Below the pieces are notes generated by a model that was given only the letters and a program-made list of their open reading frames with translations, was not told the origin of the DNA and searched no databases. Positions 1 to 8,472 of a DNA stretch of 64,000 bases are shown in pieces. Both the position numbers and the translations under genes were made by a program. Source of the DNA: Bacteroidales bacterium (lineage in GTDB: Bacteria; Bacteroidota; Bacteroidia; Bacteroidales; UBA932); the NCBI GenBank assembly GCA_017617495.1, contig JAFZWD010000050.1, forward strand, positions 49,546-113,545. Direction: 5' to 3'. Numbering within the stretch: position 1 is the stretch's first letter; the number at the start of each line of letters is the position of its first letter.

Positions 1-2009
1 GTCTCCACGCCGGCGGACAGCAGCATGTCGCCGCGGCCGATGAGCTTTTCGGCGCCGGGGGAGTCGAGAATCGTCTGCGAGTCGACCCTGGAGGATACCC
101 TGAAGGCGATTCGCATAGGGAAGTTGGCCTTGATGACGCCGGTCACCACCTCCACCGAAGGCCTCTGGGTTGCGAGCACCAGATGGATGCCCGCCGCACG
201 CCCTTTCTGGGCGAGGCGGATAATCGAGCCCTGGATGCTCATGGATGCCGCGCGCACCTCGGGGCTGGCGCCCTTCGTCATTGTGAGGTCGGCGTATTCA
301 TCCACGACCGTAACTATGTAGGGGAGGAACCTGTGCCCCTTGTCGGGACGCAGTTTGCGCTCCTTGAAGCGCTCGTTGTAGGTAGATATCTTCTGCACGC
401 CGGACTCGCTCAGCAGCAGGTAGCGGTCTTCCATCTCCTGCACCAGGCTCTTGAGCACCAGGTCGGCGTCCTTGGCGGTCTTGACAATGGCCTTCTTGCG
501 CTCTTCCTCCTCATCGCCGGCGGTGGGCATCACGGCCAGATAGTGCTTCAGGAGCCCGTTGTAGGCGGAGAATTCCACCATCTTGGGGTCGATGAACACG
601 AACTTGAGTTCGGAAGGATGCTTGCTGTAGAGCAGCGAAGTGATAAGCACGTTGAGGCCCACGGACTTACCCTGCTGGGTTGCACCCGCGACCAGCAGGT
701 GAGGCGCCTGCGCGAGGTCGAATATCTTAACCTTCTGGGTGATGGTATAGCCGATGGCGACGGGCAGGTCGTACTTGCACTCGCGCCAGTCTTCGCTGTT
801 GAGGAGGTTCTGCAGAGGCACGATCGAAGGCGTGTCGTTAGGTACCTCGATGCCGACGGAATCGGCCAGCACCACCACGCGGACGCCCCTCGCTCCGAGT
901 GCGAGGGCGATGTCGTCCTGACGCTGGCGGAAGGAGCTGATGGTCACGCCCTGTGCGGGGTAGACCTTATAGAGGGTGACGGTAGGGCCTACCACGGCCT
1001 TGACGTCCACGACTTCAATCCTGTAGTTGCTGAGGGCCGCGCGGATGCGGTTGTTGTTGCGCATAAGCTCCTCCTGCGACACCACGCGCCTTGCGGTATC
1101 GTACTTCTTGAGCAGCTCTATGCCGGGGAATTTATAATTGGGAAGCCCTTCGGGCGGATCCATTCTGTTGTTGATGGGAGGCAGATCCTTAATCTCGTCC
1201 TGGAAAGTTTTGTCGTCCTCTTGAACCTCTATACCCGGCTCTCCCTCAGCAAGAGGTTCACCTTCCGCGGAAACTTCCTCAGGCGCGGGCTCCGGTTCCT
1301 CTTCGGGTTCCGGTGCGGGCTCCGGCTCGGGCTCCGGTTCAGGCTCCGGCTCGGGGGTGGGAACTTCTTCCGGCAGCGGGCAGAAATCCACGTCCGGCAC
1401 GGGCGCTTCTTCCTTGTTGAAAAGGCCGTAGACCCAGTCGGAGAAACGGTGGCTGGCGAAGAAAAGCCAGAGGGCGAGCGCGACTACCAGCAGCAGGCCG
1501 GTGACAATCACGCCGAAGAGATTGACGCTCCACTCGGTGACCTGCGCGCCGCAAATGCCTCCCAGACCCCCGTCAAAGGCGTGGGGGATGCCGGCGAGGC
1601 TGCCGGCGAATGCGAGAATCAGGGAGATGACGAATGCACCCGTGGTGACTATGAGCAGCGTGCGGAGGAGCGACCAGCGCCAGCTGTTCATGAGAAGCCT
1701 TGCGCTGAGCGCCACCAGTATTATTATCAAGGCGAAGCTGCCGAGTCCGAAGAGGTTGCAGACGAACAGCACTCCGGTCTTGTAGCCGAGTTTGCCGGCG
1801 GCATTGCCTATCTGCACGGCCTGGTCCATCATGTCGGCCTCGGACATCACGCTCTTGTCCTGCTTCCAGTGGAAGAGGTACGAAGTGCATGCGATGAGGA
1901 TGAACACCGCGATGATTGCGGTGAATACGCCGAAAATCTTTACCGCGGTAGCGCGTTCCTGCTCGTCCCACCTGCGCCAGAAGGCTATGTAGTCCCAGAA
2001 TCTCCTCAT
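1..2009 (-). CDS. ftsK: DNA translocase FtsK (C-terminus cut off by window edge)
   Basis: Septal ATP-driven DNA pump that clears and aligns the chromosome terminus at division. Read on the minus strand, the first ~180 residues hold about four hydrophobic membrane segments. A Pro/Glu-rich linker follows (repeated PEPEPEP), then the motor domain. The Walker A motif GATQQGKS in HLLVAGATQQGKSVGLN lies near positions 660-695, the Walker B-like VVDEYADL near 300-310, and LATQRPSVEVVTG near 130-160. The start ATG at 2009 overlaps the stop of the DUF4290 gene (ATGA), so the two are coupled. The rest of the motor and any C-terminal gamma DNA-reading domain lie beyond base 1. Family identity is clear from the motifs. 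Confidence 0.95.
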   Translation of the reverse strand, partial: MRRFWDYIAFWRRWDEQERATAVKIFGVFTAIIAVFILIACTSYLFHWKQDKSVMSEADMMDQAVQIGNAAGKLGYKTGVLFVCNLFGLGSFALIIILVALSARLLMNSWRWSLLRTLLIVTTGAFVISLILAFAGSLAGIPHAFDGGLGGICGAQVTEWSVNLFGVIVTGLLLVVALALWLFFASHRFSDWVYGLFNKEEAPVPDVDFCPLPEEVPTPEPEPEPEPEPEPAPEPEEEPEPAPEEVSAEGEPLAEGEPGIEVQEDDKTFQDEIKDLPPINNRMDPPEGLPNYKFPGIELLKKYDTARRVVSQEELMRNNNRIRAALSNYRIEVVDVKAVVGPTVTLYKVYPAQGVTISSFRQRQDDIALALGARGVRVVVLADSVGIEVPNDTPSIVPLQNLLNSEDWRECKYDLPVAIGYTITQKVKIFDLAQAPHLLVAGATQQGKSVGLNVLITSLLYSKHPSELKFVFIDPKMVEFSAYNGLLKHYLAVMPTAGDEEEERKKAIVKTAKDADLVLKSLVQEMEDRYLLLSESGVQKISTYNERFKERKLRPDKGHRFLPYIVTVVDEYADLTMTKGASPEVRAASMSIQGSIIRLAQKGRAAGIHLVLATQRPSVEVVTGVIKANFPMRIAFRVSSRVDSQTILDSPGAEKLIGRGDMLLSAGVE

Positions 2010-2668
2010 CTCTTCTTGCCTTTCTTGTTGAATTTACGCCCGGAGCGGCTCTTGCCGCCTACGTTCACGCTCATTCCCGGACGCGCGAAATTCTGGTCCT
2101 GGTTGACCTTGCCGAGGGAGATGCCTTCGGGCACCCTGAGCCTGTGGTCGGCCAGCTGCTCGATGTCGGCGAAGATGGTCGCATCGTCCACGCTGTCCTT
2201 GTTCCAGATAAGATACTGCTGCCTCATGTAGATGGCCAGCGAGCGTATCATGGCGGTCTTGACCTCGCCGTCGGGCTCTTCGCAGAGGAGGTCTATTATC
2301 TTTTCGATATTTCGCCCGTAGTGCCTTGCCTTGATCTTTGTGCCCTTCATGGGGATGGGGACCGGCTTGGTGGCGAATTCCTCCTTGACGGGGCAGGGGA
2401 AGGGGGAGTCGATGTCCAGATCGAATCCCGCTATCATGTAGAGATGGTCCCATAGTTTCTGCTCCCAGTTTTCCTGGCTGCGCACCTGCGGGTTGAGGAT
2501 CTCCATGGTCTTGACGACGGCCCTGGCCTGCGCGCTGCGGGTTTCCCTGTCTTCGATGGTCTTGAGATAGTCTACCATCTTGAGAACGTTGCGCCCGTAT
2601 TCGGGCATATCCAGACGCTCCCTTTCAGTATTATAATCGAGTTTTACGACGCTTTCGTTGCCTTCCAT
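2006..2668 (-). CDS. DUF4290 family protein
   Basis: 220-residue soluble protein of the Bacteroidota-specific DUF4290 family, recognised from the N-terminal LDYNTERERLDMPEYGRNV and the second KARHYGRNIEKIIDLL block. The two YGRN blocks suggest an internal duplication. The C-terminus is strongly basic (SRSGRKFNKKGKKR), which could contact nucleic acid. Function is unknown. It sits directly upstream of ftsK with an ATGA overlap, so co-expression with a division gene is likely. Two -7 boxes lie upstream on the minus strand, at 2676-2683 and 2693-2700. Confidence 0.85.
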   Translation of the reverse strand: MEGNESVVKLDYNTERERLDMPEYGRNVLKMVDYLKTIEDRETRSAQARAVVKTMEILNPQVRSQENWEQKLWDHLYMIAGFDLDIDSPFPCPVKEEFATKPVPIPMKGTKIKARHYGRNIEKIIDLLCEEPDGEVKTAMIRSLAIYMRQQYLIWNKDSVDDATIFADIEQLADHRLRVPEGISLGKVNQDQNFARPGMSVNVGGKSRSGRKFNKKGKKR

Positions 2669-2675
2669 AGAAAAA

Positions 2676-2700
2676 CAAAATTATGCAGTTGACAAATATA
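2676..2700 (-). promoter_or_regulatory. Tandem -7 boxes for DUF4290-ftsK
   Basis: On the minus strand, TATATTTG (2700-2693) and TAATTTTG (2683-2676) both fit the Bacteroidota -7 consensus TAnnTTTG. The ATG is at 2668, so the proximal box would give an mRNA with almost no leader. No clear -33 TTTG at the usual spacing was seen. Confidence 0.5.
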
Positions 2701-2723
2701 ATGAAAATGCGCGAAATAATCAC

Positions 2724-2731
2724 TATCTTTG
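2724..2731 (+). promoter_or_regulatory. -7 box of the kinase/peptidase/PqqD/ABC cassette
   Basis: TATCTTTG matches TAnnTTTG exactly and lies 21 nt before the ATG at 2753. It covers the TTG at 2729 that would otherwise extend the frame, which is why 2753 is chosen as the start of the first gene. It is the only promoter-like signal seen for the four coupled genes. Confidence 0.55.
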
Positions 2732-2752
2732 CTACCTAAAATAGAAGTACAG

Positions 2753-3625
2753 ATGACAAGATATTACAAGGTCGCCGAACATGTTTTTGCACTCACGATG
2801 CCGGAAGGGCATCCTATGTGGGGAATGCTTTCGCAGTACGCTCCGTTCGAAGTGCAGGAAGCCGGCGTACCGATTTTCGAGCTGGAACTCGTCAAGGCCG
2901 TTGCCTGGGAAGGGATGAAGATGGTATACGACGGCTCTCCCGAGCCCGAGCAGCCTCTGGTGAGGCTTTTTGACGGCGGCAGCGTCTGGGGCGCAGAGTC
3001 CGCGCCCGTGCGTATGGCCCCCGTAGCTGGCAGGCTCGTTATGCAGAAGAGCTTCCGCAAGGCCACCCTGGAGATTATTTCGAGGCGCGAGGCGCTTTTC
3101 GCGCTCAACAACGCGCTGATGCTGATGTTCGCTTTCCGCACCGCCACCGAAGGCACGCTGGAAATGCACGCGTCGGTTACGGTGAACTCCGGCAGGGCCT
3201 TCCTCTTCCTCGCCAAGAGCGGCACCGGCAAAAGCACCCACAGCCAGCTCTGGCTGGACAACGTGCCCGGCAGCAGCCTGCTCAACGACGACAATCCGGT
3301 GGTGCGCATCTTCCCCGACGGAAGGGTAATCGCTTACGGATCGCCCTGGAGCGGCAAGACTCCCTGCTACAAAAACGAACAGTATCCGGTGGGCGCCTTC
3401 GTACAGATAAGGCGCTGCCCCGAGAACAAGATAACCCGCATGAACCTCTTCGAGTCCTACGCACTGCTGTATGGCTCGAGCTCGGGATTCAAGGCGGACA
3501 GGACAATGGCCGACGGACTGCACGACAGCTTCAGCCGCATCGCGGGAATATCCCCCTGCTACGTGCTGGACTGCACTCCCGACCCTGAAGCTGCCCTGGT
3601 GTGCAGCAAGGAGGTGCTGGGATGA
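2753..3625 (+). CDS. HPr-kinase/PEPCK-fold kinase-like protein
   Basis: About 290 residues. The N-terminal ~100 residues are unrecognised. From about residue 100 the protein resembles the HPr kinase/PEP-carboxykinase-fold kinases found beside PqqD proteins in peptide-modification clusters. The P-loop SGTGKSTHSQLW lies near residues 156-167, followed by LLNDDNPVV (acidic metal-binding pair) and GSPWSGKTPC. Known relatives phosphorylate a serine on a peptide or carrier; the substrate here is not visible. The start at 2753 was preferred because an in-frame TTG at 2729 falls inside the -7 box. The stop overlaps the next ATG (ATGA). It is not a bona fide HprK, since no PTS genes are nearby. Confidence 0.75.
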   Translation: MTRYYKVAEHVFALTMPEGHPMWGMLSQYAPFEVQEAGVPIFELELVKAVAWEGMKMVYDGSPEPEQPLVRLFDGGSVWGAESAPVRMAPVAGRLVMQKSFRKATLEIISRREALFALNNALMLMFAFRTATEGTLEMHASVTVNSGRAFLFLAKSGTGKSTHSQLWLDNVPGSSLLNDDNPVVRIFPDGRVIAYGSPWSGKTPCYKNEQYPVGAFVQIRRCPENKITRMNLFESYALLYGSSSGFKADRTMADGLHDSFSRIAGISPCYVLDCTPDPEAALVCSKEVLG

Positions 3626-4092
3626 AGCAGGTGACGCTGCCCAACGCGATAATGCTCGGCGAGGTGCGCAATCTCCTTGACGAGGGTCGCTCGGTGGTAA
3701 TCCTTACCAAAGGGCTGAGCATGCTCCCTTTCATCCGCGGCGAGAAGGACAGCGTCGTGCTGATAAAGACTCCCTCCGTCGCTCCCGGCGACATCGCCCT
3801 GGCGGAGATAGCCCCGGGCAGATGGGTGCTGCACCGCGTGATAGAAGTGGCCGGCGGAGTGGTGACGCTTCGCGGCGACGGCAATATCCGGGGGATAGAA
3901 AAATGCAACCCGGAGGATGTGGCAGGCGTGGTTTCGGCAATCCAGAGGCCCGACGGCAAAAAGACGGACCCCCGCACACCGGAGGCTCTGAGACGCTGGC
4001 GCAGATGGTGCGCAACGCCCCTGCTGGTGCGCCGCGGCTGGCTCTCGTTCTACCGGAGGGTAATAGTGAAATTTGACAAAAAGAAGATATGA
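3622..4092 (+). CDS. S24/S26-family peptidase, Ser/His (S26B-like), soluble
   Basis: 156-residue protein with the signal-peptidase-like catalytic fold. The nucleophile motif is TKGLSMLPF with Ser33. The second motif is VLHRVIEV with His71, where bacterial LepB has Lys, so it looks like the Ser/His S26B (SipW/archaeal-type) subgroup. The terminal LRGDGN box is present. No N-terminal membrane helix is seen, unlike true signal peptidases, so it probably acts in the cytoplasm, perhaps cutting a leader peptide. The start ATG at 3622 overlaps the kinase stop, and its own stop overlaps the PqqD-like ATG at 4089. Family assignment is fairly sure; substrate is inferred only from context. Confidence 0.8.
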   Translation: MKQVTLPNAIMLGEVRNLLDEGRSVVILTKGLSMLPFIRGEKDSVVLIKTPSVAPGDIALAEIAPGRWVLHRVIEVAGGVVTLRGDGNIRGIEKCNPEDVAGVVSAIQRPDGKKTDPRTPEALRRWRRWCATPLLVRRGWLSFYRRVIVKFDKKKI

Positions 4093-4358
4093 AGATTAAG
4101 GAAGGATTCAGGATGCGGCCTCTCGGCGACGGTTTCATCGTCACCGGCGAAGGGCTTGCACAGGTGAATTTCAACAAGATGATTTCGATGAACTCCACTG
4201 CGGCTTTCCTCTGGGAGTCGCTGCAGGGCAAGGAGTTCGGCCAGAAGGATGTGAAACAGCTTCTGCTGGATGAATACGGCATCGACGAGGCGACGGCCGA
4301 GCGCGATTCCGCAGCCATCCTGCTCAAGTGGAAAGAAGCAGAACTCGTCGAAGAATGA
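4089..4358 (+). CDS. PqqD-like small winged-helix protein (peptide carrier)
   Basis: 89-residue protein with PqqD-family features: a short N-terminal strand region (FRMRPLGDGFIV), the central NSTAAFLWESLQG, and a C-terminal helical LLDEYGIDEATAERD region. PqqD proteins bind the leader of a ribosomally made peptide and present it to modifying enzymes. Here it is coupled by ATGA overlaps on both sides to the S26B-like peptidase and the ABC exporter, which suggests it is the recognition subunit of one machine. No radical SAM enzyme or lasso cyclase is adjacent. Confidence 0.8.
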   Translation: MKIKEGFRMRPLGDGFIVTGEGLAQVNFNKMISMNSTAAFLWESLQGKEFGQKDVKQLLLDEYGIDEATAERDSAAILLKWKEAELVEE

Positions 4359-5983
4359 GGCCCTTCAGGGAATGCTGGCGGGCGCTGATGCACACTATGC
4401 GCCCTATCCGCGGCAGGCTGACGCTGCTTTGCACGCTCGGCCTGGTGCAGGTGGCGGCGTCGCTTTCGTTCGTGTGGTGCAGCAAGCGTACGGTGGACAT
4501 CGCGACTGGGCATCTGGACGCTCCTCTTGGCAAAGCCATCGCCCTGCTGATAGGGGTGATGCTGCTGCAGGTGGCGGTGCGGGTGGCCTATAATTACTGC
4601 GAGGGCCTACTGGAAGTGGGCTCCCGGAACAGCGTGCGCGCCTCGGTTTTCGCCAAGGTCATGCGCAGCGTCTGGAACGGTCGCGACAGCTTCCACAGCG
4701 GCGACGCGGTTAACCGTCTGGAAGAAGACATCCGCGTGGTAATCGACTTCCTGGTGAGCACCCTGCCGCAGATTGTGGTGACGCTCTGCCAGTTTGCCGC
4801 CGCTACCGTCTTTCTGTTCCTGCTTTCGCCCCAGCTGGGCTGGATTCTGCTGTTCATCATGCCGGTGGCGGTGCTCGGCAGCAGGCTTTTCTTCCGCAAG
4901 ATGCGCTCCATCACAATGGACATCCGCGACGCCGACAGCCGCGTGCAGGCACATCTGCAGGAGAACATCCAGCGCCGCATAGTGGTGCGTTCGCTCGGCA
5001 GTACCGACAGCGTGCTCGACCGCCTGGACGACATCCAGGACGAGGTGAAGCAGAAAACCGTCACCCGGCTCAATTATTCAGTTGTCGCGAGGGCCTTCAT
5101 GCAGCTCGGATTCATGGGCGGCTATGCTGCCGCCTTCATCTGGAGTGTCAAGGGGCTCTACGACCATACCGTAACATACGGCCTTATGACCGCCTTCCTG
5201 CAGCTTGTGGGACAGGTGCAGAGGCCGGTTTCAGATATTGCGAGGCAGATTCCCGCATTTATCCGGGCGCTTTCGTCCGAAGACCGCCTGCTGAGCCTAA
5301 CCGGGCTGGAGCAGGAAAAGGGCAAGGGCGACATCTTCCTCAAGGGGGCTCCCGGCATACGCCTGGAGGACCTTTCCTTCTCGTACGAGCAGGATTCGCC
5401 GGTGCTGGAGCATCTGGACTTCGACTTCAAGCCGGGCAGCTTTACCGCGATTACCGGCCAGACGGGGGAGGGCAAGAGCACCCTTATCAAACTGATAATG
5501 GCGCTGCTCAAGCCCGTAGGAGGCAAAATCGTGCTTTACGACCCCGAGGTGGAGGTGAGCGTGGATACCATCTGCAACTTCATGTACGTGCCGCAGGGCA
5601 ACAGCCTTATGAGCGGTACCGTGCGTCAGAACCTGCTGCTTGCAAAGCCGGATGCCACCGATGCCGAACTTGCAGAGGTGCTGGAACTCGCCCAGGCGGG
5701 CTTCGTCATGGAGATGCCGCTGGGCCTGGAGACCGTCTGTTCGGAGGTCGGCGCGGGACTGAGCGAAGGCCAGGCCCAGCGCATCGCTATCGCGCGGGCG
5801 CTGCTGCGCCCCGGCGGAATCCTCATCCTTGATGAGGCTACTTCCGCCCTCGATGCCGCCACGGAGGATGCCCTCCTTGCCGCCATCGCCGCGCGCTACG
5901 CGGGCTCCAAGACCATCCTCTGCATAACCCACCGCCCGGCCGCCACAAGCTACGCCGACGGCATTTTGCATCTTGGCAAATAA
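4355..5983 (+). CDS. ABC exporter, fused membrane and ATPase domains
   Basis: 542 residues from the ATG at 4355, chosen because it forms an ATGA overlap with the PqqD-like stop; an in-frame ATG at 4328 would run far into that gene. The first ~300 residues form an ABC type-1 exporter membrane domain. The ATPase domain carries Walker A GQTGEGKSTLIK, the signature LSEGQAQRIAIARAL, Walker B ILILDEATSALD and the switch histidine CITHRPA. There is no C39 peptidase domain, so leader removal would fall to the neighbouring S26B-like peptidase. It probably works as a homodimer exporting the product of the cassette. Substrate unknown. Confidence 0.88.
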   Translation: MRPFRECWRALMHTMRPIRGRLTLLCTLGLVQVAASLSFVWCSKRTVDIATGHLDAPLGKAIALLIGVMLLQVAVRVAYNYCEGLLEVGSRNSVRASVFAKVMRSVWNGRDSFHSGDAVNRLEEDIRVVIDFLVSTLPQIVVTLCQFAAATVFLFLLSPQLGWILLFIMPVAVLGSRLFFRKMRSITMDIRDADSRVQAHLQENIQRRIVVRSLGSTDSVLDRLDDIQDEVKQKTVTRLNYSVVARAFMQLGFMGGYAAAFIWSVKGLYDHTVTYGLMTAFLQLVGQVQRPVSDIARQIPAFIRALSSEDRLLSLTGLEQEKGKGDIFLKGAPGIRLEDLSFSYEQDSPVLEHLDFDFKPGSFTAITGQTGEGKSTLIKLIMALLKPVGGKIVLYDPEVEVSVDTICNFMYVPQGNSLMSGTVRQNLLLAKPDATDAELAEVLELAQAGFVMEMPLGLETVCSEVGAGLSEGQAQRIAIARALLRPGGILILDEATSALDAATEDALLAAIAARYAGSKTILCITHRPAATSYADGILHLGK

Positions 5984-6013
5984 TTTGTTTATATTGCGGA
6001 GATTTTGAAGAAT

Positions 6014-7027
6014 ATGAAATATACACGATACATTCTTGCGGCGGTCGCTCTTCTGGCGATCGCGTTCGGATGCAAGAAGGATGACGATGAGGATACGCAG
6101 CCGTCGCTCAACGGAACCGTGAAGTTTACGATGCCGATGTACGTCTATGCCGGCGAAACAATCCATATAGCTCCTACCGGAGTCTACCGCAAGAACGCGG
6201 CCGATACGCTGCTCTCGGTCTACGTGTACGATTCCGCGAGGGGAGTGCGCGACACCCTGCGCAGCGAAGGCGACGGTCCCGAGGTCAAGGCGGAGTTCGA
6301 CTTTACGGTGCCCGATACGCTGGGTTACTACTATCTGTCGGTGTCATACGACTCCAAGGACTATTACGCAAGGTCTTCCACCCGCTACTATCACATTGTA
6401 GATACGACGCTCAACACCGGCACCATGCGCGGTTACAAGTTTGCCGATACCGATGGACAGTTCACCGACCCGCGCGACGGACGCACCTACCGCACCCTCA
6501 AGGCAGGCACTTCGGAATGGATGAAGCAGAACCTGGCCTACGAGAAGGCGGGCACTTCGCGTAACGGCGACAGGGCCTCCAGTTTTATTTTCGGGCGCTT
6601 CTACACCTGGACCGAGGCCACCGGAACCCTCTGCCCGGAGGGCTGGCATCTGCCTACCGACGCCGAGTTCATAGCGCTTGCCGAGGCGGCGGGTGCAAGC
6701 TCAGTCACTTCCCCCGCCGACATCCCCGATGCGGCCGGCAGGCTGATGGGCGACATTAATTTCTACAAGACCAAGATGTGGGAGTTCTGGCCGGATGTAA
6801 AGATTACCGACAACATCGGGTTCTCCGCAATTCCCGTGGGTTACGCGACGCTGTCCGGATCCGTCTACACCTATTACGGCATGAACGAGTACGCCTGCTT
6901 CTGGACGGCCGACGAGGTGGATTCCGATTTTGCAATCGCCCGTTACATCTACCACGACAAGCCTGCGGTGGTCGCGGCCAGGGTGCCCAAGGAAAGCTTT
7001 GCGGCAAGCGTCCGCTGTGTCAAATAG
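6014..7027 (+). CDS. FISUMP-domain lipoprotein
   Basis: Lipoprotein signal peptide ending at the Cys of LLAIAFGC (Cys20), followed by an Asp/Lys-rich tether (KKDDDEDTQ). Residues ~40-130 look like a beta-sandwich of Thr/Tyr-rich strands. The C-terminal half is a Fibrobacter succinogenes major paralogous (FISUMP, TIGR02145-type) domain: DPRDGRTYRTLKAG, WMKQNLAYE, LCPEGWHLPTDAEF and a final ASVRCVK. These are surface proteins of unknown binding function, common in Bacteroidota. The start at 6014 (MKYTRY) is preferred over an upstream in-frame TTG. It lies 30 nt after the ABC gene and might be read through from it. Confidence 0.85.
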   Translation: MKYTRYILAAVALLAIAFGCKKDDDEDTQPSLNGTVKFTMPMYVYAGETIHIAPTGVYRKNAADTLLSVYVYDSARGVRDTLRSEGDGPEVKAEFDFTVPDTLGYYYLSVSYDSKDYYARSSTRYYHIVDTTLNTGTMRGYKFADTDGQFTDPRDGRTYRTLKAGTSEWMKQNLAYEKAGTSRNGDRASSFIFGRFYTWTEATGTLCPEGWHLPTDAEFIALAEAAGASSVTSPADIPDAAGRLMGDINFYKTKMWEFWPDVKITDNIGFSAIPVGYATLSGSVYTYYGMNEYACFWTADEVDSDFAIARYIYHDKPAVVAARVPKESFAASVRCVK

Positions 7028-7048
7028 AATATTGAAAATCAACAGAAT

Positions 7049-7624
7049 ATGAAAAAGTCAACAATCCTTCTCCTGGTGGTGCTGGCAGCGCTGGTGCTCT
7101 GGGGTGTTAAAATCTACAACAATCTCGTAAAGCAGCAGGAAGGTGTTTCTTCCGCTTGGAGCCAGGTGGAGAATGTCTATCAGAGGCGTTCCGACCTTAT
7201 TCCCAACCTCGTGGCGACCGTAAAGGGTTATGCCCAGCACGAGAGTTCTACTCTCGAGGCCGTGGTGGAGGCCCGTGCACATGCCACCCAGGTTAACGGA
7301 GGCAATCTTTCGGCAGAGGAAGTCGCCAATTACCAGAAGGCGCAGGGCGAGGTGAGCGGCGCTCTCGGCAGGCTGCTTGCCATCGTGGAGAATTATCCCG
7401 AACTCAAGGCCAACGAGAACTTCCTCGACCTTCAGGCCCAGCTGGAAGGCACCGAGAACCGCATCGCCGAGGCCCGCAGGCAGTTCAATGAGACCGCCAA
7501 GAGCTACAACACCAAGGTGCGTTCGTTCCCTGCTAACCTTGTGGCGAAGATGTTCGACTTCGAGACCAAGGGTTATTTCGAGGCCGACGAGGCTGCAAAG
7601 ACCGCTCCCAAGGTAGAGTTCTAG
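7049..7624 (+). CDS. lemA: LemA family protein
   Basis: 191 residues: one N-terminal transmembrane helix (residues ~5-22), then a long helical coiled body with the family signatures YNNLVKQQEGVSSAWSQVEN, RRSDLIPNLV and FNETAKSYNTKVRSFPANLVA. LemA proteins are membrane-anchored four-helix bundles of uncertain function, usually encoded with a TPM-domain protein. Here the TPM gene follows after 1 nt, so they form an operon. Confidence 0.93.
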   Translation: MKKSTILLLVVLAALVLWGVKIYNNLVKQQEGVSSAWSQVENVYQRRSDLIPNLVATVKGYAQHESSTLEAVVEARAHATQVNGGNLSAEEVANYQKAQGEVSGALGRLLAIVENYPELKANENFLDLQAQLEGTENRIAEARRQFNETAKSYNTKVRSFPANLVAKMFDFETKGYFEADEAAKTAPKVEF

Positions 7625-7625
7625 G

Positions 7626-8429
7626 ATGCGGCGCTTCCTCCTGATTCTGTCGCTCGCGCTGCTGGCCCTTCCGGGCTGGGGGCGCAGGCCGTCGTGGATT
7701 CCTGCTCCGTATGAGCCGCAGAGGCTGGTGAACGATTTCGCCGGCATCTTTTCGGTTTCGCAGAGGGATTCCCTGGAAAGGGTGCTGGTCGCATTCGACG
7801 ACAGCACTTCCAACCAGATTACGGTGGTGAGCGTGCAGACACTTGCCGGGCACGATGTCGACGAGTTCGCGGTGCGGCTGGCAAACGAGTGGGGGATAGG
7901 TACCAAAAAGCGCAACAACGGCGTGCTTGTTCTCATCAAGCCCCGCGGGCGCGACAATAATTACATCGATGTTACGATTCAGGTCGGGCGCGGCCTCGAA
8001 GGGGCGATTCCCGATGCGTATGCTTCACGCATTATCCGCAATATTATGGGGCCCTGCCTGAGGCAGGATCTGTACTTCCCGGCTATCGTGAAGGGCTGCG
8101 ACGAGCTCAAGGCCCTGGCGGCCGGCGAAATCAGCGAGCCCCGCGACGGCGAAACCGAACCTCCGGGATGGCTGATCCTCGGGATTTTCCTGCTCTTCAT
8201 TATCGGCCTGGTCCTTCTGCTGGTCCTTCTGGACAAATATAACCGCAAACACGGCGGCACCGGCCTCGGTGGCGGTGGCGGCAGCGGCTGGGGCGGCGGT
8301 CCCATCATCTTCGGCGGCGGAGGCGGCCACAGTCACAGCGGCTGGGGCGGCGGTTCCTTCGGCGGCGGTGGCTTCGGCGGTTTCGGTGGCGGCAGTTTTG
8401 GCGGTGGCGGTGCCTCCGGGCGCTTCTAG
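7626..8429 (+). CDS. TPM-domain (YgcG-like) membrane protein with Gly-rich tail
   Basis: 267 residues: signal peptide (LILSLALLALPGWG), a TPM_phosphatase domain (~30-175) with LVNDFAGIFS, NQITVVSVQTL and the ISDAYASRII-like region, one transmembrane helix (~180-200), then a tail almost entirely of Gly with Ser, Trp, Phe and His. This domain order matches YgcG-type proteins. Distant relatives include Psb32, an acid-phosphatase-like photosystem repair protein, but a phosphatase role has not been shown for this type. The stop is followed by the palindrome array at 8473-8613. Confidence 0.9.
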   Translation: MRRFLLILSLALLALPGWGRRPSWIPAPYEPQRLVNDFAGIFSVSQRDSLERVLVAFDDSTSNQITVVSVQTLAGHDVDEFAVRLANEWGIGTKKRNNGVLVLIKPRGRDNNYIDVTIQVGRGLEGAIPDAYASRIIRNIMGPCLRQDLYFPAIVKGCDELKALAAGEISEPRDGETEPPGWLILGIFLLFIIGLVLLLVLLDKYNRKHGGTGLGGGGGSGWGGGPIIFGGGGGHSHSGWGGGSFGGGGFGGFGGGSFGGGGASGRF

Positions 8430-8472
8430 CCGGCTCTTCGCTTCGCTTGGCAAAATCCTTCCCATACCCCCG

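Noticed and set aside
2753-3625. Genuine HPr kinase/phosphorylase (HprK)
   Set aside because: The N-terminal half does not resemble HprK and no PTS genes are near; the PqqD/peptidase/ABC context points to a peptide or carrier kinase.
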